Shown here: piece by piece, positions 12,890-25,200 of the stretch
Numbering within the stretch: position 1 is the first letter of the stretch
Layout of the letters: each line of letters starts with the position of its first letter
Made by a program: the position numbers and the translations under genes
Source of the DNA: Puffinus mauretanicus
Lineage: Eukaryota > Chordata > Aves > Procellariiformes > Procellariidae
NCBI GenBank assembly: GCA_023333565.1
Contig: JAJKFH010004158.1
Coordinates: 2,124,879-2,188,878 of the forward strand
Direction: 5' to 3'
DNA: 64,000 nt
The notes under the pieces: model-generated
Told to the model about the DNA's origin: nothing
What the model saw: the letters and a program-made list of their open reading frames with translations, nothing else
Databases searched by the model: none

Positions 12890-13110
12890 AGTTTAACCCC
12901 TTTCTCTCATTCCTGCTTTTGGGAGTGTCATTTGATCAAATACACTCCTAATGCAGATGGCTGATAAGGGATTACCAAATGGCTCGTAATGGTCTATATC
13001 AGGTATGAGTGACCTTAAACACGGCAGTATATGGACATTCCATCTATGAATTTAGCCATAGAAAGTAAAATATTAACTAGTCATTCGTATTTCTTTTGAA
13101 GCCCTCTTCA
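12890..13110. promoter_or_regulatory. candidate conserved noncoding element built on a 27-bp inverted repeat
   Basis: The core at 12922-12948 is a near-perfect inverted repeat. Outer arms GGAGTGT and ACACTCC flank the perfect palindrome ATTTGATCAAAT (12930-12941), with one unpaired C at 12929. Downstream come CAGATGG (E-box-like), GGGATTACC (OTX/PITX-like) and CAAATGG words. The patch lacks low-complexity sequence. The inner palindrome is the same 12-mer found at 2728. Whether it acts as DNA-binding symmetry or as an RNA hairpin is unknown. Confidence 0.35.
12922..12948. repeat. near-perfect 27-bp inverted repeat (13-bp arms, one bulged base)
   Basis: Left arm 12922-12935 and right arm 12936-12948 pair along their whole length except for C12929. 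The seven outer pairs (GGAGTGT with ACACTCC) and the six inner pairs (ATTTGA with TCAAAT) are all Watson-Crick. There is no spacer, so an RNA copy would need to open a small loop at the centre. Confidence 0.9.
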
Positions 13111-14039
13111 TAGCATATTTATTTATAAAGTGAAAACATTTTGCTTTTATTAAAAAAAAAAAACAACAAAAAACCCCACAACAAATCACCGACAGCCAGC
13201 TTAGGCAAGGCTCTCTTCTGATTTATTTAAGTAAGGCTAACAAAGACATTGTAATAGTTTTTCTTTTAAATCCCTCATCACCCCATCGCTTACTAGGGAG
13301 GCAGCTCAGCGAGTTTTAGCGCACAGCTGCCATCCTGCCCTCATCGAGAGCAGCCTCGCCAACCGCCCCAGCCTCCGGAAAGCATACATAAATGTTTCAC
13401 ACAGATCAGGGATTAAGTTAGGCCCAGGCTGGGGCCCAGCTCAGTTGCAGTGTCACGGCTAGAGGTATTAAACCCTTCCATATATCAGATTGATTGTGAT
13501 TGTCACGTAGCCGCAGTGCTGCTGTCAACATGCTCCGTTGTGGCTTACCCTGACATCATGATCAAGTGCTTGGGGTTCTGCCTCATGTACTAAACATCAA
13601 ACGAAGCGAGCAGATAAAATCTTCTCCTTGCCATGCGTTTCACCCATGCGTTGCTTTACATCATCATCATCAGAGAAGGGGAGAAGACGTGGCCAGTTTT
13701 AGTGCTGTAATGTCAGAATCGCATCTCGGTGAAGAGCACCTGAATCGCATCGCCTGCAGCTATCAGCCGTCACGCCAGCGGGGCAATGTTAGCCGGGGAA
13801 GGCTGGGGAAAAGAGGGGAGAAAAGGGGGTTTAATAAGGAAACACTGGAAGAACTGAGACTGGAGGACATGAGGATAAATCTAAAACTATACCCTGAAGA
13901 GTTGAAAGAGCGATTTTTAAGAAGAACAAGAGATCCACCATAGGATGAGGGACTGGCTCTCCTTCCAGATCCTCACAGTACCAAAATCCATCAAAAATCC
14001 ATCTGCAGAGACTGGATACTCCTTTCAGCTTTGCAGAGC

Positions 14040-14099
14040 GTTGTTGTCCTCCAACACCAGCCATCGCTCTTCCAGTTGTTGTCCTCCAACACCAGCCAT
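14040..14099. repeat. direct repeat, exact 25-bp copies 35 bp apart
   Basis: The same 25 bases, beginning GTTGTTGTCC and ending CACCAGCCAT, occur at 14040-14064 and again at 14075-14099. Only 10 bases separate them. Identity across all 25 positions points to a recent tandem duplication by slippage, with a divergent spacer. Confidence 0.95.
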
Positions 14100-14298
14100 A
14101 GCATGTACCATGCAGGGCTGAGCCGCACGTGGCCATCTGCCTTTTTTTTTTTTCTTTAAAAAAGAATTAAACACAGGAGAAATAATTCAATATCAAAATG
14201 TTAAAAAGAACCCCCAAAGATATGGGAAAAGTAAGCATAAATATCCAAGTAAAATAAGACTGAGCTACTAAGTCATGATATGATTTATAATCATGTAT

Positions 14299-14350
14299 TA
14301 GTAACTGTAAGTTATGATGTTAATTATATATAGTAATCGTAAGTTATGAT
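14299..14350. repeat. imperfect direct repeat of 20 bp, offset 32 bp
   Basis: Copies at 14299-14318 and 14331-14350 share TAGTAA and GTAAGTTATGAT and differ at two central bases (CT versus TC). The spacer is pure A/T apart from one G. The setting is a locally AT-rich stretch. Confidence 0.9.
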
Positions 14351-16130
14351 ACTCTAGAGCCGCAGTGGTGTGGTGGGAGGGAAGACATATAGAAGGACAA
14401 AGCGAATACCATTTGGAGGGATTTGTACACAATGTTAACATCCCAAGCAGCATTTAGAAGTGATTTATCATATCCTGATTCACTCCTCCCCTGCAAAAGT
14501 GATAGGCAGAGCGTGTCTCTGAACACACTATTCACCAAAGCCATCAACACCTGATGTCTCGCCCACAAACCCAGAACAGCTTCACCCTTTGCAAAAACTG
14601 TTCCCTCGGGGCTTTCTGAAGAGCTGGGATTTAGGACGCAGCCTTGCAGGGGAACAGTTTCAAAAGTCAAAAGAGGGATTTAAAAATACATAAAGCTGTG
14701 AAACCCAATGGGACCTGGAATAAATAGAAGAATCAGGTGTCTCAGAAGAAGGCTTTTTCACCAGTGAAGCCAGATAAGCCTCAAAATCAGTCAACGGAGG
14801 AGCCGGGAGTGAAGCCCAGCAGGAGATGCTGGGGCTTTAAGGGCAGCAACCTAAATCTAAAGGAGACACTGAAGAAGGGAAAGGAAAAGCAACAGGCAGC
14901 GACATGAAGTCTCTCCCATTTGGTCCAGCTCTGTGCATCCATCACCCAGAGGAAAGCACATCATGTTTAGAAACCCTCTGCAGGGTCTCCCCATGTCTCC
15001 TTCAGCTGCCCTGGGGCACCCCGACACGCTGTATACCCACCACCGAGCTACAGAGGTGTCCTGAGGAGCCGTGGGTGGCCCAGGTCTTTGGGCACAAGGC
15101 GACACAATCTCCTGCCCCAGGCGAGGGGGTCCGCAGAGACCCCAAAAGCACATGCCCCTGTGCCCAGCAGACAGGATCTGACTGGGACCACAGCACCTTC
15201 GTCAGGGCCAAAACTGCCCTTTACTTTCCATGACCCACGCAGAAACACGGTGTATTTATGATTACGGCTCTCTAGCTAGGCTTGGTTGAAATCGGCACTG
15301 GGCCCCAAAACTGAAGCAGGAGGCATGTATAGACAGATCCTTCTTCAAGGCTCAGCTCCAATACAGAGTTAAAAACCTGGCATACATATGCATTCGGCAG
15401 GGATTATTAAATCAAGTGAAAGAACATTTCAGGGTTTTCTTCAGTTGATCATTTAGGAACTTATTTGTAATAAGCTTCCTCCCCAAGAGAAGTTTCAATT
15501 ATACCCACGCACACATCGGAGAAAAAAATTAATGCATTGCTAAGAGAGCTCAGCACTGAGAGCGGCAGCGCGCAGGCTGAGCTGCTCCGGTTGCTGCTCG
15601 GTGAGAGACAGCTTTCTCCAGCAGACCAGCACCCCAGACATGGCTATCGCTAGAGAGGAAAAAAAACAACCTGGAGAAAAAAAAAAAAAGGGTTTAAATA
15701 GAAAACAAAGTTTGCAGAATGCCACTGAAGTTGTGGCGAGACCCAAAACTGGGTATTAACGATTTTTCAGGGACAAAGTTGTGAAGTTTCCAATGACAAC
15801 TACAATCTCCCCCTTGCAGATCGGCCCAGCGGACGCAGGTTGTGTCCCCCTGCGACGCAACTGTGTTGTAGGACGGGGCTCCTCACCCCCTTGGCAGGGT
15901 GACTGGAGAGCTGCTGGTGCCATCAAGGGACACACTCACACTGGTCCTCACTGGGAGCTCTAAGTGACAGGAATTTTTTCTCCTTAAAAGGTGGACTTTT
16001 AAGATTACACTCTGCATAATAAAATAAAAAAGCCCAACTCTGGCACTGTAAGAACAAGGTATACGCAGGTGAGAATTGCCCTCTGGCTTTGCTTTCCATG
16101 CAGGTTTCAGGGTGGCTTTGGCTGACCTGC

Positions 16131-16640
16131 TTTGCCTTCAGGCTCCTGCCCAGTCCCAGGCATTACACAGCAGTAGTGATTAATTACAGCACGTTACAAC
16201 CGAGATTTAAGTAGCTTCTCTTGAATTTCTGAACTTTTATTTATCTAGCGTGATCAACTCGTATAATCCATGGGCTTGGGAACCATCAGCCAAATGGTTC
16301 ATAAAAATATTAAGGGCTCCGCTTACCAATGACATTGATGGGACAACTGTGGGAACTGAACTGGTATCAGGGTATTAGTAAGCCAGGGTAAATTTAGATC
16401 GTTATGTTTTCAAGCAAAAAAAAGGGGTGCATAATAGCTTTGGATCTTCAGTGGCCAATGTATTTTGGAAAGAGGCTAACATATGTAGTCTTTCTGAAGA
16501 CTCTACATCCAAACATGGATTTGAAATCAATTTAATGCACAGTGCTTTATGCAATTACACCTACAGATGCCTAAGTGAGAATTTAAATTAGCGTTAACTT
16601 GATAGCTTTTGCTAAAGGCAGACAAATGCTAACGGGCACT
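16131..16640. promoter_or_regulatory. candidate conserved noncoding region
   Basis: About 500 bp of mixed but AT-leaning sequence without simple repeats. It holds GATTAATTAC, TTTATTTATC, GCAATTACAC and AATTTAAATTAGCG words. ORFs are absent or tiny. The texture suggests regulatory DNA, but this is weaker than at 40.6 or 50.2 kb. Confidence 0.2.
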
Positions 16641-19600
16641 GGGCAGATTTTCCTGTAAAGCTCTGCTGATCCCCATCAGTTCCCGAGGCACTGCTCCAAA
16701 TGTAAACCCTGGTGATCTTTTAAGCAATTTGACCCTCTCCAGCAAGAGCCTCTATGCCCAAATGCATTCAGAAATGAGACCCACAAATCACATCTCTACA
16801 GCACAAAGCATCACCGTTTAGTCAATGGAAGGAATGATGCTCAAACATAAGGGCCCCCCCACAGGTTCATAAGGATAATCCTTACCCAGAAATTCTTACA
16901 AATCCTTATATACCAGTCTGGGGACCTGGACATTATATGCAAGCCAATGAAAAACATTTTGGAATACATTATTGACAGAAATGTGTGTGAAGATTCACCC
17001 ATGGCCTCCAACAAACAAGGTATTTTGCTTCTGAGAACTGTCAAACTCACTGCAGAGGCATTTCACAGTTGGTCTGTGCCCAGGTTGAGTCTCGGGCATG
17101 TTGCGCTTACTGCATGTGGTTTGTTCCTGCAATACCTGCACCCAGAAAACAGGCTAACCGCTGTTCTCCTGTCCAGAAGCTCTAAATAAGACAACTCTAA
17201 ATCAGCACAAGTAGGTCTCTCCTCCTCATTTCAGTTTATAGCACACTTGGGTTGGGATTGGGGACGAGGATGTTCCACCTCATGAGTAGGACAAGAGAGA
17301 CCAAAAAGTCTCCTTGGATGTGCAGTTATAGGAGAATGACTGAAAAATAAGATCCAGCCTGTGCACCTGCATTTCTCACTCTCCCCACCAAGTCCCTCTA
17401 ATGTTTGAGTCTACATGAATAAGTGCAATAGCAGTTCCAACCACCTATCCAGAAACCTAACTTACCAATTCAGTTTAACTTTCCTTCCACCACTTTGCAC
17501 TCAGGTCCCCTATAGAAACGGGTCCCTTATATGAATCCCAATCCATAGGAGTGAAAAGTTGAGTTGTCAAGCCACATTGAAAAAGTACCATTAACAATGC
17601 AATTGAGGTAGCAACGTCAGCAACCTTACCTACAGTTATTTTAAAGGAGAACTGGCACGCAAATTCACAGCCATCCAGCTACATTTATTAGGAGATGCTC
17701 ACCTTCCCATCTAGTACCAACTTAGTTCACCCAGAAAGCTTTTGAGAACTGGGAGGCTTTGAGGAGGTCCCTCAAAGCTGACATGACAAGCTATATTTGC
17801 AATCATACGTTTTCAAATGATATGTGCAGTTATACTATTAGTATCCAGGAGCTAGAAGAGAAAACCGAAGTGCGCTCCCCTGCTCTGTGTCAGAAAGGTT
17901 CCAGATGAGCCTGAATTACTCTGGAAATAACAACAGTCCAGATTTGAGGAATATTGAACATGGTTCCAGCTATTCTAATACTGAGCAGGGAGGTGAGCTG
18001 CGGTTTTACGTGGTTTCCTCTGACATGACAAATACTCAGGTAAGACATGGGCAAGAGCAGGAGAAGCAATATCTCATGGTTCTTCTGCATTGAACCACAA
18101 CTCATCACTTGCCTTCAATGCTTCTTGGATGGGCAACATCTGAAACCCAAGAGGGTTAAAGGACTGCATAGGATGTCTCTTTTAAACACTGAGGTTTGCA
18201 GACATGGCTCATTGCAGCTTCAAAGCTATACCCCAAAAGCAACCTTTACTCTGTGATCTCAATAAACCACTGAACTTGGCAGCTACTCAAAAGGAATTTC
18301 TGATTTCTCCAAACCATATTAGTAGTGTTTTTGTCCAACTGTGTTAACTACAGAAGACCGGAGGGGCAGAAAGATTTTTACCCTGTTACTAATGAATGTT
18401 AGGAGGGCTGGCTTCCTGATGAACCAGAAGACTTGGCAGCAAATACACAGCACAAAAATAATTCAGAAGCAGCCTGATACCCTAATTTTATGAAAAACCA
18501 AAACCACAAGACACATAATCAGCTGCAGTAGGGAAATTATCAGCTAGGGAGAGCACCATTTGTTTGCTGCAGAAGCAGCAGCAGACTTGGATCCTTCCCT
18601 CCTGGAAGCAGGTGCAGGTAGAGCAAACGGAGATATGCAAGGGCTTTGCGCCTCTTGGGGCACCTTCCCGCTGGTAGGAAGGCAGACTGACATCGGAGGA
18701 TTGCACATCGCCTGGTAAACACCAGATTTCAGTTTCCCCACTTTGCTGCAAGGAAGTGTCTTCCGATGAGTTGAATAAATCCACAGCTGCACAAGTTGTC
18801 ACCTTGGTAATCTACTGCTTGGAGAAGTTTCTTCCTTCAATAGCTCTCAGAATTGGCACTGAAAGGCTGATAGGTTTTTAAAACACCTGGGAGAAACACT
18901 TCTGGACCGCTCATCTGTCTGAGGAAAGACATGTCTAGATGAGCACACACCATTGCTCCCATAATCTGGAGGCTGAATTTCCTTGTTGGCACAGATAGGA
19001 TAAAGAGGCACAATTGCTTTGTATGAAGAACAGGTTGTGAGAGATTTTGAAAGGAGTGATATTAAGACAAGCCTTACTGCTGTCTCCAGAGAGGGGACAG
19101 AGGGGATTCCCTCCTTTCCTGGGGTCTCCTGCAGGACCCTCTGCAGTTTGGATGGGTCAGGCTGTGGCTCCTGGACTCCTGTGGAGGAGAAACTCAAGGA
19201 CTGATAGCACAGCTACATGTCCTTCAGTGAGACTCTCGTCTCAGGGCACGAAAGCTCACATCCCGAAATACACAACAGTAAGTTCTCAAGCTCACCAAAA
19301 GGCTTCATGCCTCTTCATTTTCCCCCGTAAATTAATAACACAACCTTGGAGCGCTGCTTTGTAGTTTGGTTTTCTTTTTTTGTTGTTTGAACAACAAAGA
19401 AACAGCTGTTGAGATTTTTTTTGTTGTTGTCTTTCATTGCAAGAATTTGTGTGCTGAATATTTAGGACATGCTCTCTGAAAGAAAAAATACTGTTATTAA
19501 AGCAGCTTACGAGCAGACACACGATGTCTCAGCACCGCTCCGTACAGGTGCTGAGGGACTTGCTACACTGCCATCCACCACTGCAGCTTCTTCTAGGTGT

Positions 19601-20220
19601 CAGCATGGCAGAGTTATAGATCCTAGCGCTGTTTGGTTTTGCAGCTACACGGCGAGTTTTTATTCACATTACGCTGTGAGCAGGAAGGTGGGATGATGCT
19701 GGCTGGGCCGCGTCAGGGAGACAGATGCTTGTTGCAGAAAGGTGCTGCGGTGGTCAGCTGGATGGGAAAGCTTTGCTCAGCCCCTGAGAGGCTGCAGCGA
19801 AGTGACTCAATTTCCTTAATGCTGACGTTGTGTGACAGCACAAGCAATAGCTCGCTTCAGTGCTCCACCAGCTAATACTAGATTTCCTGAATATTTTTCT
19901 TTCATCATTAAACTCCCAGAAAGGAAAGCATTAAGAGTGAAATGGACTTTTACCTGTTGACCCTGATTCCTGACTCAACCTCGTCTTTTTGCTTTGCTCT
20001 GTCCTTCAGCCCACCTCATCCTCTCTCAGGTGACTTAAGGACATATTCTATAGCAGGAGAAACTGAGGATCCTGAAGGCAGAGAAAGCCTCACACTACAG
20101 GACTTCAGCTAAGACAAATCAAAACTGTTCAAGTTCAGGAGCGTTCGTAACTGAGATTTCAATGCCACGTGGTTTATTGCTAGCTAGAAGCAGGTACGTA
20201 CCCACAAAGCAACCCCTGGA
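16641..20220. other. non-coding, SOX-like inverted repeat at 19.38 kb
   Basis: No recognisable gene. At 19379-19398 arms TTTGTTGTT and AACAACAAA face each other with a two-base spacer, and a further TTGTTGTTG lies about 30 bases downstream. Other ORFs are short and unrecognised. Confidence 0.5.
19379..19398. repeat. inverted repeat of 9-bp arms, SOX/TCF-like
   Basis: TTTGTTGTT at 19379-19387 pairs perfectly with AACAACAAA at 19390-19398; the spacer is TG. The right arm runs into ACAAAG, which fits the core of HMG-box (SOX or TCF) sites. The sequence is repetitive in itself, so chance origin is quite possible. Confidence 0.8.
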
Positions 20221-20257
20221 AACTCCAGCTATTTTAAAAAGCAGACAAGCTTGTTCC

Positions 20258-20281
20258 CTTGTAATTACAATTAATTACAAG
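20258..20281. repeat. perfect inverted repeat, 10-bp arms, 4-bp spacer
   Basis: CTTGTAATTA at 20258-20267 is the reverse complement of TAATTACAAG at 20272-20281, with CAAT between. Each arm carries a TAATTA homeodomain core. Confidence 0.95.
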
Positions 20282-20893
20282 AAGATACATTTCTAAGAGT
20301 TATACTGCATCTGTGGTCAACAGGTCTCCCACGTAACAAGCCACCAACCTCAACCTAACCTTTGCTACCTAAATATGAGGTCCCTGGTCTCATCTAGATG
20401 TCCCAGACCTCTTCAGCTGCCAACGCAACTCATCCTCAGGAGCTGGACAAGAAGCTTGGTCTGAAAGGCTCTTGATGCCAGAGTATTGCTGTTTGCTCAT
20501 GTTCCTGCTGTTCTCCAGGTCCGTAACCAAAAGCAACCACCATCCAACAAGCTGTAGTTGCAGCTACAAAATGTGCTGACTTTGTTGGAGGAAAGCAGTC
20601 AGCCAGAACTTGCACAGAAAGGACATCTATACACTGAACTCTTATACAGCTTATAAAATCAGGACTCCAGAAAAACATGGTCGAAACACAAGGTCTGTCA
20701 ATTACAGGCAACAATTTAGATTTTTTTAAAAATTATTATTGTAATAGAAATTGTGTAAGAGAAAGATTTAAAAGTTCAGGAACCCAAAAGATCTAATAAT
20801 CAAACTAATTTGGGCTCAGTGTATAAAATACTAATTTGTAACAATAAAGTGGAAAAGCTTGATTTGACTTGATAAGATTCTTTGACATTTCCT

Positions 20894-20918
20894 TTAATTA
20901 TAATGGTATTATAATTAA
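20894..20918. repeat. perfect inverted repeat, 11-bp arms, 3-bp spacer
   Basis: TTAATTATAAT at 20894-20904 is the reverse complement of ATTATAATTAA at 20908-20918, with GGT between. As DNA it could extrude a small cruciform. As a binding site it offers two head-to-head TTAATTA cores. Confidence 0.95.
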
Positions 20919-20950
20919 CAGAGTGGAAAAAATATAAGGTAATACCATCA

Positions 20951-22010
20951 TTTCCTTACTGGATATGCTGTCAAGGCTGTAACAAAACCCAAACAAGGCA
21001 CAATAGCCTGGAGCGACCCAGCCGCTGCTCAGGCACACGGCGGGGGCTGACAGCATTTCCCCAGGTGCTCAGCCTTCGCATGCACCCTATGGATCCTTAG
21101 GCTCCAACAGCTACACGTGTGCATTAAAACATTTCTTGTGTATTTATCTAAAGTAAAACAGCAGCCAAAATAGAACAAGCCATGGATGAGATGGGAAGAG
21201 TTCAGAGCATTACACAGTCTGAATTACCTTGTCTGAGAGTCCACAGCCTCACTCTTGGCCCAGCTTGTGTCTATTCAAATTAAGGATTTTATGCTCCATT
21301 TTTTATGCGTACTCATTCTTATCTGTTTTCTGCCAAACTTGCCTTCTTCAGGATCATTTGAGGCTTTTCTATATTACACGGAGTCTGCAGCAGAAATGAC
21401 AAAAGAGGTTGGAGCTCACTAGCACCGCTCCGCAGTTCCTTGCAGAGATACTGTTTTCCACAACTGTCCCATACCGCCAGCGCCTGCCATGCACTTTGGA
21501 CTTCACACAGCTCTCAGGGGGTCTTATCTGGAGCGACACAAAGCAGAGAGAAGCTGAGGATGACTAGAAAACAGCAATCAAGTCTATGGCAAATTTGCCA
21601 GCCTGCATATGGTGTAAGATCCTATGATATTTAAAAAGCATGAGCAACTTAACCTAACCTGCATTAGATTAAAAAAACCCAAACAAACCTTCAGATATTT
21701 CCCTTCCATTTCTTGGCACCGCAGCTGTGGGAATCCCTTTGTGCTTAGCAGTGCAGTGGACAGCAAGGCAAATGCTACCCCTGACTCTGCCACCCCTCCG
21801 GGCTCTGCACCTCTACTTGTCCCCTCTGTAAAATGGGAAAGGCTGTACCAGGCTCTTCTGTCACAGGCAGCGAGAGTAATGCTGAGGAACCGACTCCCTG
21901 TGTGTGTCCAGACTCCCTGTGGTTTCATTCCATTGAGCAGCTGCTTATCAAGAACTGGAAGACATTCATTTTGAAACTTAGGTTTCAAGGTATTCAAGAC
22001 AAACTGCTCG
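20951..22010. other. non-coding, includes a possible MIR fossil
   Basis: Nothing coding is recognisable. The only feature I can name is the MIR-like stretch near 21810-21880. Confidence 0.5.
21810..21880 (+). mobile_element. possible MIR SINE fossil, plus strand
   Basis: The phrase CTCTGTAAAATGGGAAA, followed by a GTACCAGGCTC-like stretch, matches in order the MIR segment that reads, from memory, CATCTGTAAAATGGG and then GTACCTACCTC. The exact 13-base match around TCTGTAAAATGGG is the main support. MIR is an ancient tRNA-derived SINE kept as fossils in amniotes. Divergence is high and the ends are not defined. Confidence 0.45.
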
Positions 22011-22220
22011 TCATTTCTTAAATTTTTGTTTCCTGAAACTTTTCATGGCTATTTTAAATCAATTAAAGCGGATTCTGATTTGACTGACAGCTTAAGTCGC
22101 TTGGGAGATTTAATTTAAACAAAATTCACTACTTCCATTTTGTTTATCTCAGAAACGTCTGCAGCAGTTGGGGAGGATTTACACTCCAGTCAATAAATGC
22201 ATGACTAAAACCTCCTGCTA
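22011..22220. promoter_or_regulatory. candidate conserved noncoding element
   Basis: AT-rich but complex sequence with CAATTAAAG (22060-22068), TGACAG (22085-22090, MEIS/TGIF-like), TTTAATTTAAAC and a TGTTTATC forkhead-like word. No ORF or repeat. Inference from motif density only. Confidence 0.25.
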
Positions 22221-25200
22221 TTCAAAGACTGCCAGACCAGGCCGTAACAGAGCATAAACCAGCGATGGAGTCCCAGCGAGGGCTACAAGAGGAAAGTCCT
22301 CCGCAGTGAGCTGCAAGCTGTGTTTTTCTGTTTGCTGCATTCCCACGGTTAGCTCCATCAGCCGTGATGCACGTAAGCAGAGCTACTATATGCAGGCTTT
22401 AAGGAAGATGATAAAAAAAAGCAGTTTGCAAGAGATGACATTGCTGATGCTCTCCCTGAGTCAGCACTGGAGAGTGCTGCTCCCCCTCCGTGGGGACTGC
22501 TGACCGGTTCGTTAGTACTGTAACATCACAGCGCACAATTCAACCCCAAAGTACCTCACCCCGCAATTATAAAAATGAGAGTCCAGCACCCTGACTACTG
22601 CTCTGGGTCCGCTGTCTTCGATACCCCTCATTTCTATTTGATACACGCCACTAAGAGCTGGGGAATGGCAGTCCGGCATTTTGAGGCAGCAGACGAAGCT
22701 GCCCCAGACTGAAGCACGCAGGGTTTTGCTCTTTGCTTTCACGTGCAAAGGGCTGCACCGGAGCATGCGACAGCTTTTAGCAGGGTGATGCCTAGCTCCT
22801 CTCCCAGCCTACATGGTTTTTCCTGACTATAATGTCCAGCACCCCATTACAGGAAAACATTTTTGCCTTCTTTTATCAAAGTGAAGACCCGAGGGCATTT
22901 TGCGAGGTGAGGGGAGAAGTGTTTCACCGCTGGTTTTAGAAGCCCACAAGCCTCGCGTGACCTTTGCCTCCCGTACGCTGCCATGAGTTATCCAACCTGT
23001 CACAGGAGCTGGAGGCTACGAGACAGCCCTGCCTCAACCCCAGCACCTAATGAAAAGAGACCTTAAGAATCATCAATTCTGAGTACGTGGCACAGAAAAG
23101 CTCAAAAATCCTTTGAAAAAGGAAAAAAAGGCAGAGGGAAAGACGTGCACAACAGACGCTACCTGCAAGCAGGGTCTGAGCTCCCACTCATCCTCCTCCT
23201 TTGGAAAAAAGTCTTCTCAAAAGGTGAAAAAACATGTTTCTATATTTAACTCACTCGCTGAGTGGAAAATATGCCCCTGACCCAGCCTTATTTACCCAGG
23301 ACATCCTATTGAGGGAGTTTTTAATCCAAACACAGTGCTGAAAATAGGATGCATGATTAAAATGCTGACATGGCACCCCATTTATGTCTCTAAAGGTTGA
23401 GCGTAATTTTCCGCATTTCATAATTGCTCTGTCTAACCCTTGCTGCCTTCTGGAGAGCATTTGCTCGTTCTCCTCTGGCCTCAGCTTTCTAAATAAAGCT
23501 TTTTATTGATTCTGGACTTTCTGTTCACTCCAGATGAGCATCACTAAGGCAGAGAAATTGGTGTTTTATCCCTGCTATATTTTTTGCAGTTTTAGCTAAA
23601 TACTGTAAATACAGGATGGAAACCTAAGACTTGCTGCCTCACCCATAACGTCGGTACCTCTGGTCTGATCCAAACAAATACAGACACCGAGAAATGGGTT
23701 CAGGCAGCCTCCTGCGCCGTGCAATGTTACCCATCTTTAGAATAAAAACCAAGCCAGACTCTAAGGTTTGCTGGGTCTACAGCCAAAGCTCAGCTCCTCT
23801 GAACAGCAGCTATTGGTAAGTCACTGTTGTGGGTTTAAGGTCTAAAATCATTGCTGATGCCGTCACCTGGTGCTGTCCTTAGATAAGATGTGATTGTCCA
23901 CCTCCATATTTCAGACTGCCCTCCCTTGGATTAGCTACCCTGCACTTCTTAGTGACATCTTTGACTAAAGTCCCCATGGTTATTGTATGTGGATTTACAA
24001 ACACACACAGTATCTCTAACAAGGTCTCACTAATTTTAGGTACTTTTTGCTCTTTTCAGCCCGGGTGCATCCTTGAGACCAAGCACACCCCACTGTGGCA
24101 CCTCAATCTGAGCTGCAGAGGTCAAAGCAGTCTCCGTGACCTCCACTCCTGTAGTTATGTCACCCAGAAGAGACCTTGCTGGCAGGTGACCAGGATGGAG
24201 TGCCAACTTCAGCTATGAGCTTCCTTGTTTACAGTCATTTATGTCACAGCCTTGATGTTATTGAATGGGGTTTCTCGTCCATGAACAGTAACAGTACGCC
24301 TTGAACAGACTGTAGACTGTGCCCGAGAGCAGCTTTGCTTTACAGGGTCGGCTTTCTGCTTGCCAGTGTGCCTCCAGATATTTATAACAAATTTCATACA
24401 CATTTTTGTAGCCACTCAAGTCACTCTTACTTGGTTCACACTTATTTTCATTGGGAGCCTCTCTGCTATCATGGGACAACTTTGGCCCCCGAGTTAGACT
24501 TTCCCATTAGGGTAGAAGACCAGTAGAGGAGCAGCACCAGAGCTCCCACGCGTCCTGAGCAACTGGCACAGTACTTGAACTGAGTCTCCTTGATCTTAAT
24601 GGATCCATTTTTATTTCCCCCTCCCCAATAAGTCTACATTTGGCCTTTCTCCATATATGGACATACATAGATCAGACTAATAAACTTTACACTAAGTCTT
24701 TGTCCATACGGTTCACTCACTAACGGAAAGTTAAGGTTATTGGTTACAACTTAGACACAGCTTTGCTTTATCCGACTCTTCAACAGGCAAGAGGTTAGCT
24801 TGCCTGCTTCCGAGCTACTTGCTTTTCACACACTCTTCTCCCCACAACCAAAACCTGAAGGACAGGATCTCAGTAAGCCCCTATTTACAGAGGGATTTGG
24901 GAATTCACGTGCAGTTGTTTTGTCACTAGTGAACAAACAAGGCACCAGGTCTGTTCCTATCAGCAGGGTTTAGTTTAAGAGACTGCACTGGGAGGACGCA
25001 GAGCTCATAGCTGCACGAGGCAGAGCGAGCTCTGCAGATCCTTATCAAAACCAAAAGCAGATACTTTCCAAAGGCTTTAAGAGCTGAAGCTGCTTAAGCA
25101 TCCATGTAGCCCTACATACCAACCTAACAAAGCCAAAAGCAGATGCCTTGGGAAAAATATAAGACTAGAGCAAACATAGAGCTATGCTTCCAAAACTCCT

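Larger units (their letters stand above)
13111..16130. other. non-coding, with two small local duplications
   Basis: Contains an A12 run with CAACAAAAAA tail-like sequence (13152-13173), a 35-bp-offset duplication at 14040-14099 and a 20-bp imperfect repeat at 14299-14350. No ORF is recognisable. The 13.3-13.9 kb part is relatively GC-rich. No transposon can be named. Confidence 0.5.
20221..20950. promoter_or_regulatory. AT-rich region with two homeodomain-type inverted repeats
   Basis: Two perfect inverted repeats made of TAATTA-like words lie 610 bp apart, at 20258-20281 and 20894-20918. The sequence from 20720 to 20950 is strongly AT-rich. No coding potential or transposon was seen. It may be a regulatory region, a matrix-attachment-like AT block, or neutral AT-rich DNA. 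Confidence 0.25.

Noticed and set aside
20041..20100. MIR-like GAGAAACTGAGG phrase
   Set aside because: Only about 12 bases match and the following segments do not show the MIR order.
23050..23085. Sequence resembling the CR1 3'UTR phrase around GACCTTTAAGATCATC
   Set aside because: Fewer than 20 similar bases and none of the rest of a CR1 follows, so chance is likely.
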